Shown here: positions 28,806 to 35,862 of the stretch, piece by piece
Layout: each line of letters begins with the position of its first letter
Position numbering within the stretch: position 1 is the stretch's first letter
From: Brevundimonas sp. AAP58
Lineage (GTDB): Bacteria; Pseudomonadota; Alphaproteobacteria; Caulobacterales; Caulobacteraceae
Assembly: GCF_001295975.1 (NCBI RefSeq)
Contig: NZ_LJHU01000098.1
Span: 1-64,000 of the forward strand
Reading direction: 5' to 3'
Length of the DNA stretch: 64,000 bases
The notes under the pieces: model-generated
Database searches by the model: none
The model's input: only the letters and a program-made list of their open reading frames with translations
What the model was told of the DNA's origin: nothing
Program-made: the position numbers and the translations under genes

Positions 28806-29349
28806 GGGTGACGTAGAAGGCCCCGTCGCCGCCGTGACGACGGTGAGCAGTAGCGAAGCCGGACACCACGCCCCGAAGGGCGTGGGACTGCAGCCATTCC
28901 TGGATCGAGGCGCGGATGATCCCGCCGCCGCGCCGCCCCTGGCCGGTGACGACCAGAACGGCGCGCAGGCCGCGCGCCTGGGCGCTCGTCAGAAAGGCCC
29001 GCAACTGGTCCTCGGCCTCGAAGCGACTGAAGCCGTGCAGGTCGATCGTCGCCTCGATCGGATCCCGTTCGCGCGACAGGCGTCGCTGGCGGCGGGGTTC
29101 CAGAGCCTCGGGGGTGCCATGCGCCGGGGTCGGGCGAGGCGTGGCGGCGATCGGGCCGGGACCGGCTTTCGCTGGACCAGGATGAGGTCGAGGCCTGATC
29201 GCCTGGGGTGGCTTCACCTCGACCGCCGCCGGTGCCTCCATGGCGATCCGCAAGGCCTTTCGGACGCGGGCGGGCGTGACCGAGCCGGACACGCGGGCCC
29301 ATAGCCGACGGTCCTCGGCGCTGAGATCGGGCGGCGGGCGGCGGGCCAC
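28786..29349 (-). CDS. Smr/MutS2-domain protein
   Basis: 187 residues. A basic, Pro/Ala-rich N-terminal half (about 1-95) precedes the Smr nuclease-type domain: ATIDLHGFSRFEAEDQLRAFL (LHG motif) and VLVVTGQGRRGGGIIRASIQEWL (TGxG motif). Smr domains nick DNA or RNA. This stand-alone form is common next to mltA or tatC in Alphaproteobacteria; here it sits with the Xre regulator (3-base gap). Confidence 0.88.
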   Translation of the reverse strand: MARRPPPDLSAEDRRLWARVSGSVTPARVRKALRIAMEAPAAVEVKPPQAIRPRPHPGPAKAGPGPIAATPRPTPAHGTPEALEPRRQRRLSRERDPIEATIDLHGFSRFEAEDQLRAFLTSAQARGLRAVLVVTGQGRRGGGIIRASIQEWLQSHALRGVVSGFATAHRRHGGDGAFYVTLRRRGA

Positions 29350-29352
29350 GCC

Positions 29353-29592
29353 TCAGGTCTCTTCGTCGTCGAGGTCGGGCTCGGGCGGGCCCGGCTCATA
29401 GGTCAGCAGGTCGCCGGGCTGGCAATCCAGCTCGCGGCACAGGGCATAGAGCGTCGTGAACCGGACCGCGCGCGCCTTCCCTGTCTTCAGGATCGACAGA
29501 TTGGCGACCGTCACGCCGACGCGATCGGCCAGCTCTGTCAGCGACATGCGCCGTTCGACCAGAAGCCGGTCCAGTTGCACCTTGATGGCCAT
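29353..29592 (-). CDS. Xre-family HTH regulator
   Basis: 79 residues. A Cro/CI helix-turn-helix (MSLTELADRVGVTVANLSILKTGKARAVRFTTL) fills the N-terminal two thirds; it resembles the YozG type (LDCQPGDLLTYEP). It follows a DUF2975 membrane protein on the same strand (38-base gap). This regulator/DUF2975 pairing recurs in many bacteria and suggests that the regulator controls the membrane protein. Confidence 0.88.
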   Translation of the reverse strand: MAIKVQLDRLLVERRMSLTELADRVGVTVANLSILKTGKARAVRFTTLYALCRELDCQPGDLLTYEPGPPEPDLDDEET

Positions 29593-29630
29593 CTACCAGC
29601 CTCTCCCCGGGCTGCGAGTGTTGTCGCGGC

Positions 29631-30269
29631 TCATATGGTCAGCTCCGCTTCCCGGCGTAGCCGGGCACCTTCACGGAAGACCTCGGCGAGGACGAACACG
29701 ACAAGGACAGAAAAGATCGGCGTCAGTAGTTCGCCAAAGCCCTGCGGCTCCATCACGCCGGGGGCGAGTCGGGCGGCGACGATGCCCTGGGCGACCCAGA
29801 CGCCGCCTGTCACGACAGCGAGGATCACTCCGACCTGGCGAAGCCGGCGCACGTTCTCGGGCCGGAAGGGGTCGCCGATCGTCAGGGTGCGAAAGATCAG
29901 CCGCAGATTCCGCAGGATCATCAGGAACCCGCCAAAGTAGGCGGTCAAGGCCCCCACGCCGAACAGCAAAAGGGACCGCGTCAACGGTTGCTGGCGGCCA
30001 CCTTCATCGTTGGAGACGGTGATGTTCAGATTGGCGATGGGAATGAAAACGGAGGCGAGCAGCAACAGCAGCAGAACCGCTGTGATGATCATCAGCAGCA
30101 CGTAGGCCACGTCCAGCGCGATCTTCAGCAGGCTGGAGACGGACCCGGGTCCCAAGGTTCTGAAGGGAGTCCGGAACGGTACCTTGACGCCGATCCTCGG
30201 CATCCGGGGCGGACGCGGCAGAGCCTGGGCGGCATTTCGTCGTTCGGAAGGGGGCCGGTCGGTGGTCAT
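29631..30269 (-). CDS. DUF2975 membrane protein
   Basis: 212 residues, four predicted membrane segments: residues ~48-75 (ALDVAYVLLMIITAVLLLLLLASV), ~95-117, ~145-165 and ~178-198. A basic, Pro/Arg-rich cytoplasmic N-terminus precedes them, and LTIGDPFRPENVRRLRQVG between segments two and three is the DUF2975 hallmark. Function unknown. It is probably in one unit with the downstream Xre gene. Confidence 0.85.
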   Translation of the reverse strand: MTTDRPPSERRNAAQALPRPPRMPRIGVKVPFRTPFRTLGPGSVSSLLKIALDVAYVLLMIITAVLLLLLLASVFIPIANLNITVSNDEGGRQQPLTRSLLLFGVGALTAYFGGFLMILRNLRLIFRTLTIGDPFRPENVRRLRQVGVILAVVTGGVWVAQGIVAARLAPGVMEPQGFGELLTPIFSVLVVFVLAEVFREGARLRREAELTI

Positions 30270-30386
30270 CGGCGGTCTCTCGCCGGGGATCAGGCCGCGA
30301 TGGCCGCGCGGGGTCCGGCGAACCCCGACGCGGCTCTATAGATCGCGTTCCTGGTCAATGGTCAAAAGCGCCTTACTCGCTTCGGG

Positions 30387-30422
30387 GGCTATCGCTCGGC
30401 TCGCGGAGCCTTGCAACTTGCG
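30387..30422 (-). repeat. 36-base hairpin repeat, copy 7
   Basis: Minus strand: CGCAAGTTGCAA, hairpin GGCTC-CGC-GAGCC, GAGCGATAGCC. The hairpin is intact while the 5' flank has drifted. It forms an inverted pair with copy 8, 36 bases away, in the gap between the DUF2975 gene and the small hydrophobic protein. Confidence 0.7.
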
Positions 30423-30458
30423 CCATCTTGGATGTCTCTGGTTCCGCACAAACCGTCG

Positions 30459-30494
30459 CTCAAGCAGCGAGCGATCGCGCGGCGAACAGTAGCG
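30459..30494 (+). repeat. 36-base hairpin repeat, copy 8 (degenerate)
   Basis: CTCAAGCAGCGA is intact, but the hairpin GCGAT-CGC-GCGGC no longer pairs well and the 3' flank is GAACAGTAGCG. It ends four bases before the stop of the small hydrophobic protein gene. Confidence 0.6.
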
Positions 30495-30498
30495 ACGC

Positions 30499-30615
30499 TT
30501 AGAACGCCTGGATCAGGGTGGCGATCAGGGCAGTAGGCAGAGCGGCCAGCATGGCGACCTGGACCAGCAGGCTGCCGACCTTGTCGAGCATCAGCGAGGC
30601 GTTCAGGGTGGTCAT
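30499..30615 (-). CDS. 38-residue hydrophobic protein (candidate small membrane protein)
   Basis: 38 residues, ending VGSLLVQVAMLAALPTALIATLIQAF: a ten-residue polar start followed by one long hydrophobic stretch able to span the membrane. A strong ribosome site (GAAGGAAAG, six bases before the ATG) supports translation. The gene has its own upstream region with palindromes (see 30744-30785) and is bracketed by hairpin repeats. I do not recognise a family; it could be a small membrane peptide or a toxin-like peptide. Confidence 0.55.
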   Translation of the reverse strand: MTTLNASLMLDKVGSLLVQVAMLAALPTALIATLIQAF

Positions 30616-30743
30616 CGTATCTTTCCTTCGATCCTGAGAGCGGGTCATTTGTTGCCCGCTTTCTTCGCCACAGGGGTTCGATTTGCTCGTTTCGATCAAA
30701 CCGGGGAACGTTGTGGCCTCCGTTCGTGAGAACATAGATAGGC

Positions 30744-30764
30744 CGTGCAAGGCCGACTTGCACG
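30744..30764. promoter_or_regulatory. perfect inverted repeat CGTGCAAG-N5-CTTGCACG
   Basis: Two perfect 8-base arms with a five-base spacer in the divergent gap between the 38-residue protein and rdgB. The right arm contains TTGCAC (30758-30763), a possible -35 element for rdgB. Candidate operator or short hairpin. Confidence 0.5.
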
Positions 30765-30768
30765 TTAC

Positions 30769-30785
30769 ATATCGTTTAACGATAT
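30769..30785. promoter_or_regulatory. palindrome ATATCGTT-T-AACGATAT
   Basis: Perfect 8-base arms around one T, AT-rich in a GC-rich genome. It lies in the 17-base spacer between TTGCAC (30758-30763) and a -10-like GATATT (30781-30786), the layout of a repressor site over the rdgB promoter. The regulator is unknown. Confidence 0.55.
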
Positions 30786-30825
30786 TAAACTTCGGCAATG
30801 GAATGTTTCTGATCCGGGAGTTTGC

Positions 30826-31431
30826 GTGAATCTCAAGCTTATCAAGGGGATGCGGATCGTCGCGGCCACTCACAACGCCGGGAAGGCTCGCGAAATCCAC
30901 GCACTTCTGGACGGACATTACGAGGTGGTCACCGCGGGCGAGCTGAAATTGCCCGAACCCGCGGAGACCGAGACAACTTTTGTCGGCAACGCCATGCTGA
31001 AAGCGCGCCATGCTGCTGATCGCTCGGGCGAGATCTGCCTGGCCGACGATTCCGGCCTGTCTGTGGTCGCTCTGGACGGCGCGCCGGGCATCTTCTCCGC
31101 GCGGTGGGGCGGGCCCGAGAAGGACTTCGGCCTCGCCATGCGGAAGATCGAGGAACGGCTGGAGGATCTGGGCGCGACGGATCGCTCAGCCTTCTTCACC
31201 TCGGCGTTGGCCGTGGCTTGGCCGAATGGCCCCTGTGTCGTGGTCGAAGGCCGCGTCGATGGCCGCCTCACCTTTCCACCGCGCGGCGAGCGGGGCTTCG
31301 GCTACGACCCCATCTTCATCCTGGACGGCCACCACCAGACCTTCGGCGAGATGGACCCGGCCCTGAAGGACAGCCTCAGTCACCGCGCCGTCGCCTTCCG
31401 AAAGCTGAAGGCCGCGCTCATTGACGGATGA
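30826..31431 (+). CDS. rdgB: XTP/dITP diphosphatase (RdgB/HAM1)
   Basis: Removes non-canonical purine nucleotides. GTG 30826, preceded by GGGAG at a good distance, gives 201 residues and the usual NLKLIKGMRIVAATHNAGK start; ATG 30850 is an alternative. ICLADDSGLSVVALDG, GERGFGYDPIFILDG and LSHRAVAFRKL are the family motifs. hemW starts inside its last 11 bases. Confidence 0.95.
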   Translation: MNLKLIKGMRIVAATHNAGKAREIHALLDGHYEVVTAGELKLPEPAETETTFVGNAMLKARHAADRSGEICLADDSGLSVVALDGAPGIFSARWGGPEKDFGLAMRKIEERLEDLGATDRSAFFTSALAVAWPNGPCVVVEGRVDGRLTFPPRGERGFGYDPIFILDGHHQTFGEMDPALKDSLSHRAVAFRKLKAALIDG

Positions 31432-32575
31432 CCGGCCAAACGGGGTCGCCGTCTACGTCCACTGGCCCTATTGCGCCCGCATCTGTCCCTACTGCGACTT
31501 CAACGTCGTCAAGGACCGAGGGTGGCGCGAAGAGCAGGCGGCGCTGGTCCAGGCGATCCTGACCGACCTGGAGTCCCAGGCGGCGCAGTCAAGCGTGCGC
31601 CCCCTCGCGTCGATCTTCTTTGGCGGCGGCACCCCGTCCCTGATGCGGCCGGAGGATGTGGCGGCCGTGGTCGCGACGGCGAGGCGGCTGTTTCCTTTGG
31701 CAGAGCCGGTCGAGATCACGCTGGAGGCCAATCCGACCGACGCCGAGGCCGGCCACTTCGCAGCCCTCGCCGGGGCCGGCGTCAATCGTGTGTCGCTGGG
31801 GGTCCAGTCGCTGGACGACGGCGATCTCGCCTTCCTCGGCCGCAATCACTCGGCAGCGGAGGCCCGGCGGGCCATCGCCGTGGCTGGCGATGTCTTCGAG
31901 CGCCTGTCCATCGACCTCATCTACGCCCTGCCCGGCCAGACGGTCGATCAATGGAGGGCGGCGATCACAGAGGCCGTGGCTCTCGGCTTCGAGCACGTCT
32001 CGCCCTACCAACTGACCCTAGAGCCGATGACCGCCTTCGGCCGCGCCTTCGCGCGAGGGGCTCTGATTCCGCCGTGCGAGGATACCGCCGCCGATCTCTA
32101 TGAGGCGACGCAGGCCACGCTCAAGGCGGCCGGATTCGAAGCCTATGAGGTGTCCAACCACGCCCGGAGTGAAGCGGCGCAGTCAGTTCACAATCTGCAT
32201 GTCTGGAGGGGCGGCGACTATATCGGCGTCGGCCCGGGCGCGCATGGCCGAGTGACCGTCGGCGGAGCCCGGACCGCGACCGTCGCCCACAGAAGGATCG
32301 CTGACTATGTCGCGGGCGTCGCCTCTGGGGCGACGTGGAGCGAAAGCGCAACACTGGACCGGCGTGAGGCGGCCGAGGAGCGGCTGCTGCTGGGTCTCCG
32401 GACCAGCGAGGGCGTACCCCTTTCACTTCTTGGGCCGCTCGGTCTCGACCCGGCGACATGGCCGTTGAAGGGTCTGTTCGAAGAAGGCTTCGTGACGGTC
32501 GCTGGAGGTCGTCTTGCCGCGACCGCCAAGGGCCGCCCTGTGCTGGATGCCGTTCTGAAGGCACTCCTGACCTGA
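31421..32575 (+). CDS. hemW: haem chaperone HemW (radical SAM)
   Basis: Coproporphyrinogen-oxidase-like radical SAM protein that handles haem rather than oxidising its precursor. 384 residues from TTG 31421, overlapping rdgB. The cluster motif is Cys18-x3-Cys22-x2-Cys25 (CARICPYC); it lacks the extra N-terminal segment of HemN. SIFFGGGTPSLM, VSLGVQSLDDGDLAFLGR and VSNHARSEAAQSVHNLHVWRGGDYIGVGPGAHG are typical. rdgB-hemW adjacency is common. Confidence 0.95.
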   Translation: MTDDRPNGVAVYVHWPYCARICPYCDFNVVKDRGWREEQAALVQAILTDLESQAAQSSVRPLASIFFGGGTPSLMRPEDVAAVVATARRLFPLAEPVEITLEANPTDAEAGHFAALAGAGVNRVSLGVQSLDDGDLAFLGRNHSAAEARRAIAVAGDVFERLSIDLIYALPGQTVDQWRAAITEAVALGFEHVSPYQLTLEPMTAFGRAFARGALIPPCEDTAADLYEATQATLKAAGFEAYEVSNHARSEAAQSVHNLHVWRGGDYIGVGPGAHGRVTVGGARTATVAHRRIADYVAGVASGATWSESATLDRREAAEERLLLGLRTSEGVPLSLLGPLGLDPATWPLKGLFEEGFVTVAGGRLAATAKGRPVLDAVLKALLT

Positions 32576-32618
32576 GCCTCGCCTTGCCCCGTCGTCGCCC
32601 CGCTGGCACGGTCCGACG

Positions 32619-33494
32619 ATGACCGAGGCCCCCCTGTTTCCGCCCAACGCGCCGCCACCCCGGCGGGTGTCGTCGGGGCTGTATCTGGTCTCGACCCCCA
32701 TCGGAAACCTCAGGGACATGACATTGCGGGCGCTCGACGTGCTCGCCGCCGCCGATCTCGTCCTCGCCGAGGACACGCGCGTCACCGCCAAGCTGCTCTC
32801 CGCCTATGGCCTCAAGGCGCGGCTGGAACGCTGCGACGACCATGCCTCGGCCCGCGCGGCCGAAATCGCTGTCGAGAGGGTGGCGGCCGGCGAGGTCGTC
32901 GCCTTGGTCTCGGACGCGGGGACGCCGATGGTTTCGGACCCTGGCTTCGTCGTCGCGCGCGCCGTGATCGCGGCGGGTCTCCCCGTCCATCCGATCCCGG
33001 GCGCCTCCAGCTTGCTGGCTGCGCTGGTGCTGTCGGGCCTGCCGGCGGATCGGGTGACTTTCGTCGGCTTCTTGCCGCCCAAGTCAGTGGGACGGATCGG
33101 CACCCTGACCGAACTGAAGGCGGGCAGCCAGACGCTGGTCTTCTTTGAGAGCGGGCCGCGCCTGAGGGCCAGCCTGACCGATATGGCCGCCGTGCTTGGA
33201 CCACGCCCCGCCGCCGTGTGCCGCGAACTGACCAAGCTCTACGAGACCTGCGTGCGGGGGACTTTGGCGGAGCTGGCGGTCGCGCCGACGCTCGATGCGC
33301 CCAGGGGCGAGATTGTGGTCGTGGTCGGACCGGGCGCGGTCGAGACCGCCAGCGCGGCCGACGCCGACGCGGCCCTGACCGAGGCCTTGACGCGGCTGGC
33401 ACCCGGCGAGGCCGCCTCGGAAGTGTCACGCGCGCTGGACCTGCCCAGAAAGTCGCTGTACCGGCGCGCGCTCGAGCTGCAGGGCCGGGGATGA
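32619..33494 (+). CDS. rsmI: 16S rRNA (cytidine(1402)-2'-O)-methyltransferase
   Basis: SAM-dependent methylation of C1402 in 16S rRNA. 291 residues of the tetrapyrrole-methylase fold: GLYLVSTPIGNLRDMTLRAL, AEDTRVTAKLL, ALVSDAGTPMVSDPGF, TFVGFLPPK and VCRELTKLYETCVRG. The stop overlaps the yraN start (ATGA), the usual rsmI-yraN pair. Confidence 0.97.
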   Translation: MTEAPLFPPNAPPPRRVSSGLYLVSTPIGNLRDMTLRALDVLAAADLVLAEDTRVTAKLLSAYGLKARLERCDDHASARAAEIAVERVAAGEVVALVSDAGTPMVSDPGFVVARAVIAAGLPVHPIPGASSLLAALVLSGLPADRVTFVGFLPPKSVGRIGTLTELKAGSQTLVFFESGPRLRASLTDMAAVLGPRPAAVCRELTKLYETCVRGTLAELAVAPTLDAPRGEIVVVVGPGAVETASAADADAALTEALTRLAPGEAASEVSRALDLPRKSLYRRALELQGRG

Positions 33495-33898
33495 AGCGCC
33501 CTAGGGTCGCCCGGCCCCGTCTGCCACGCGCCGCCAAGGCGGGCTGGCGTCAGGCGGCGGGCGGCGCGGCCTTTAGGGACGGTCATGGGGCGGAGTGGAT
33601 CGCCGCCGCCTGGCTGATGCTCAAGGGCTATCGCATCCTCGGCTTTCGACTGAAGGCGCCTGGCGCGGAGATCGATATTCTCGCCAAGAAGGCGAGCGTT
33701 CTCGCCGTCGTCGAGGTCAAGCAACGGCGAACCATCGAGGCGGCCGAGAGCGCCCTGTCACCCGATCAACGCGAGAGATTGCGTCTCGCCGGAGAAAGAC
33801 TGTTGCGGCAAAGACCCGGTCTGAAGGGATTTCGTCTCCGCCTGGACACGGTCACGCTGGTCTCCGGAAAACTTCCGCGCCATCGTCGCGGTCTGTAG
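33491..33898 (+). CDS. yraN: UPF0102/YraN family putative endonuclease
   Basis: 135 residues. After a basic start, HGAEWIAAAWLMLKGYRILGFRLKAPGAEIDILAKKASVLAVVEVKQR gives the restriction-endonuclease-like core (E, D, E-x-K). The function is not settled; it is nearly always next to rsmI. The usual RYR start is here embedded in a longer basic N-terminus. Confidence 0.9.
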   Translation: MKRPRVARPRLPRAAKAGWRQAAGGAAFRDGHGAEWIAAAWLMLKGYRILGFRLKAPGAEIDILAKKASVLAVVEVKQRRTIEAAESALSPDQRERLRLAGERLLRQRPGLKGFRLRLDTVTLVSGKLPRHRRGL

Positions 33899-33940
33899 TT
33901 TCTCGGATATCGGGAACGGGTCGTCGGGAGGGGCGTCGCC

Positions 33941-34756
33941 GTGACACGCGAGGAGGCGGAGGACCGGCTGAGCGTCGCCGGACAGGGCGACGATGACGCC
34001 TTTCCGCTGCTGGATGCCGCCATCGCCTGCGCCATGCACGACGTGCCCTTCCGCGACGCCGGGGCCGTGCGACGTCTCGCGGACGCGGCGGCTGAACGCC
34101 TGTCGGAACGGATCCAGACCGAGAGCCCGGACGATGCCCTGGCCGAGACCATGGCCGCCGACCTGCGGCTGAATGGCGATCTCCTGCGCCATGACGATCC
34201 GGCCAACACCGACGTCATCGACATCGCCGAGCGTCGGCGCGGCCTTTCGGTGGCCCTGGCGGTCCTCTACCTAGACGCCGCGCGGCGGGTAGGGCTGAAA
34301 GCGGCGGGCGTCGATTTCCCCAATCACTTCCTGCTGCGGGTCGAGACGCCGGCGGGCCCGGTGGCGCTGGATCCCTTCAGTCACGGGCGGGTCGTCATGC
34401 CGTCGGAGCTGACCCGGCGGGCGCTGAGGGCCGGACTGACGCCGCATGTGGCGGATCGGCTGGACGTGCTGATGGCCCCGGTCAGCGATCGCCAGGCCTT
34501 GATCCGGCTCCAGAACGTGCTGTTCAGCCGGGCCATCAAGGCCGAGGACTATGAGACCGCCGAGCGGTCAGCGGTCCGCCGCGCCCTGCTTGATCCCGAG
34601 GATCACCGACCTTGGCTCGACGTCGCCGCGGCGCGAGAAAAGCAGGGCGCACTTACAGGGGCCATCGACGCGCTCGCCCGCGCCCGTGCCGTCTCTGACG
34701 AGTCCGCACCGGTGCCCGAGGTCGCCTTCGACCGGCTGAGGATGCGGCTGAATTAG
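33941..34756 (+). CDS. SirB1-type transglutaminase-like protein with TPR-like tail
   Basis: 271 residues from GTG. RRRGLSVALAVLYLDAARRVGLKAAGVDFPNHFLLRVE is the SirB1/transglutaminase-like core; the catalytic Cys of true transglutaminases is not evident. A helical TPR-like tail (about 180-260) follows. Function unknown in most species. Downstream, a CTAGGG-type inverted repeat fills the gap to gshB. Confidence 0.8.
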   Translation: MTREEAEDRLSVAGQGDDDAFPLLDAAIACAMHDVPFRDAGAVRRLADAAAERLSERIQTESPDDALAETMAADLRLNGDLLRHDDPANTDVIDIAERRRGLSVALAVLYLDAARRVGLKAAGVDFPNHFLLRVETPAGPVALDPFSHGRVVMPSELTRRALRAGLTPHVADRLDVLMAPVSDRQALIRLQNVLFSRAIKAEDYETAERSAVRRALLDPEDHRPWLDVAAAREKQGALTGAIDALARARAVSDESAPVPEVAFDRLRMRLN

Positions 34757-34851
34757 GTTTCAGGGTCTAGGGTCTACGTTCTAGGGAGAACGACATCATC
34801 TGTGCGGCAGCGGTCCGCCCTAGAACCTGAAACGTGAAACCTAGAACCCTC
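34757..34851. repeat. CTAGGG/CCCTAG inverted-repeat element, copy 2
   Basis: Left arm 34757-34788 (GGTTTCAGGG, TCTAGGG and GTTCTAGGG units) and right arm 34819-34851 (CCCTAGAACC, GAAACC, TAGAACCCT units) surround a 30-base spacer. The inner nine pairs (GTTCTAGGG/CCCTAGAAC) are perfect and the outer parts imperfect. It fills the whole gap between the upstream stop and the gshB ATG, as copy 1 does before trmB. Confidence 0.8.
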
Positions 34852-35802
34852 ATGCTCCGCACAGCCATCCAGATGGACCCCATCGAAGGGGTCAACATCG
34901 CCTCGGACACGACCTTCTTCCTGGCGCTGGAGGCGCAGAGGCGCGGCCACGCGCTCTGGGTCTATGATTTCCGCACCCTGGCGCTGGAGGACGGCGACCT
35001 GTTCTGTCGGGCCCGTCCGGTGACACTGAGGCCCGTGGTCGGCGATCATGTCACGTTCGGCCAAGAGGTCCGGCTGAACCTCGGTCGCGACGTCGACGTC
35101 ATCCTGATGCGTCAGGACCCGCCGTTCGACATGGCCTATGTCACGGCGACCTATCTGCTGGAGACGGTCCATCCCCAGACCCTGGTCGTCAACGATCCCG
35201 CCGAGGTCCGCTCAGCCCCGGAAAAGCTTTTCGCCACCCGCTTCGAGGGCGTCCAGCCCCCGACCTTGGTCAGCGCTGACCCTGTCGCCCTCGTCGACTT
35301 CCACGAGCGGCATGGCGACGTGGTGCTCAAGCCCCTGCACGGCGCGGCGGGTTCGGGCGTGGTGCGCCTGAAGGCGGGTGATCCGAATCTGGAGGCCCTG
35401 ATCGAGATCCACGCCGCCGCCAGCCGCGATCCCCTGGTCATCCAGAAATTCATCCCGGCCGTGTCCAAGGGTGACAAGCGCATCATCCTGATCGAGGGCG
35501 AGCCTGTCGGGGCCATCAACCGCGTGCCCGCCGAAGGCCAGGTGCGCTCCAACCTGCGCGTCGGCGGCACCGCCGCGCCGGTCGAGATCACAGAGCGCGA
35601 CCGGGAAATCTGCGCCGTCATCGGGCCCGAACTGAAGGCGCGAGGCCTGATGTTCGTGGGCATCGACGTGATCGGCGACTACCTGACCGAAATCAACGTC
35701 ACCTCGCCGACGGGCGCGGTGCAGCTGAAGGAATTCAGCGGCGTGGATGCGGCGGCGATCCTGTGGGACGCCATCGAGGCCAAGCGCACGCCGAGCGCGT
35801 AA
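34852..35802 (+). CDS. gshB: glutathione synthetase
   Basis: ATP-grasp ligase joining gamma-glutamylcysteine and glycine. 316 residues from ATG 34852, giving the usual [21 protein letters not shown] start; a GTG 18 bases upstream lies inside the repeat element. [43 protein letters not shown] and [19 protein letters not shown] are the family motifs. No Shine-Dalgarno is seen; the CTAGGG element ends one base upstream of the ATG. Confidence 0.97.
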   Translation: MLRTAIQMDPIEGVNIASDTTFFLALEAQRRGHALWVYDFRTLALEDGDLFCRARPVTLRPVVGDHVTFGQEVRLNLGRDVDVILMRQDPPFDMAYVTATYLLETVHPQTLVVNDPAEVRSAPEKLFATRFEGVQPPTLVSADPVALVDFHERHGDVVLKPLHGAAGSGVVRLKAGDPNLEALIEIHAAASRDPLVIQKFIPAVSKGDKRIILIEGEPVGAINRVPAEGQVRSNLRVGGTAAPVEITERDREICAVIGPELKARGLMFVGIDVIGDYLTEINVTSPTGAVQLKEFSGVDAAAILWDAIEAKRTPSA

Positions 35803-35825
35803 CGCCGCTCTTGCAAAAGCTGTAA

Positions 35826-35840
35826 GTTCATGGTCTGTTC
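35826..35840 (+). promoter_or_regulatory. LexA (SOS) box upstream of comM
   Basis: GTTC (35826-35829), seven bases, GTTC (35837-35840): an exact match to the alphaproteobacterial LexA direct-repeat box GTTC-N7-GTTC. It lies 22 bases before the comM ATG, just upstream of the ribosome site (gggag), where a bound repressor would block transcription. Confidence 0.75.
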
Positions 35841-35862
35841 TCTTTGCTAAGGGAGAACGCCC

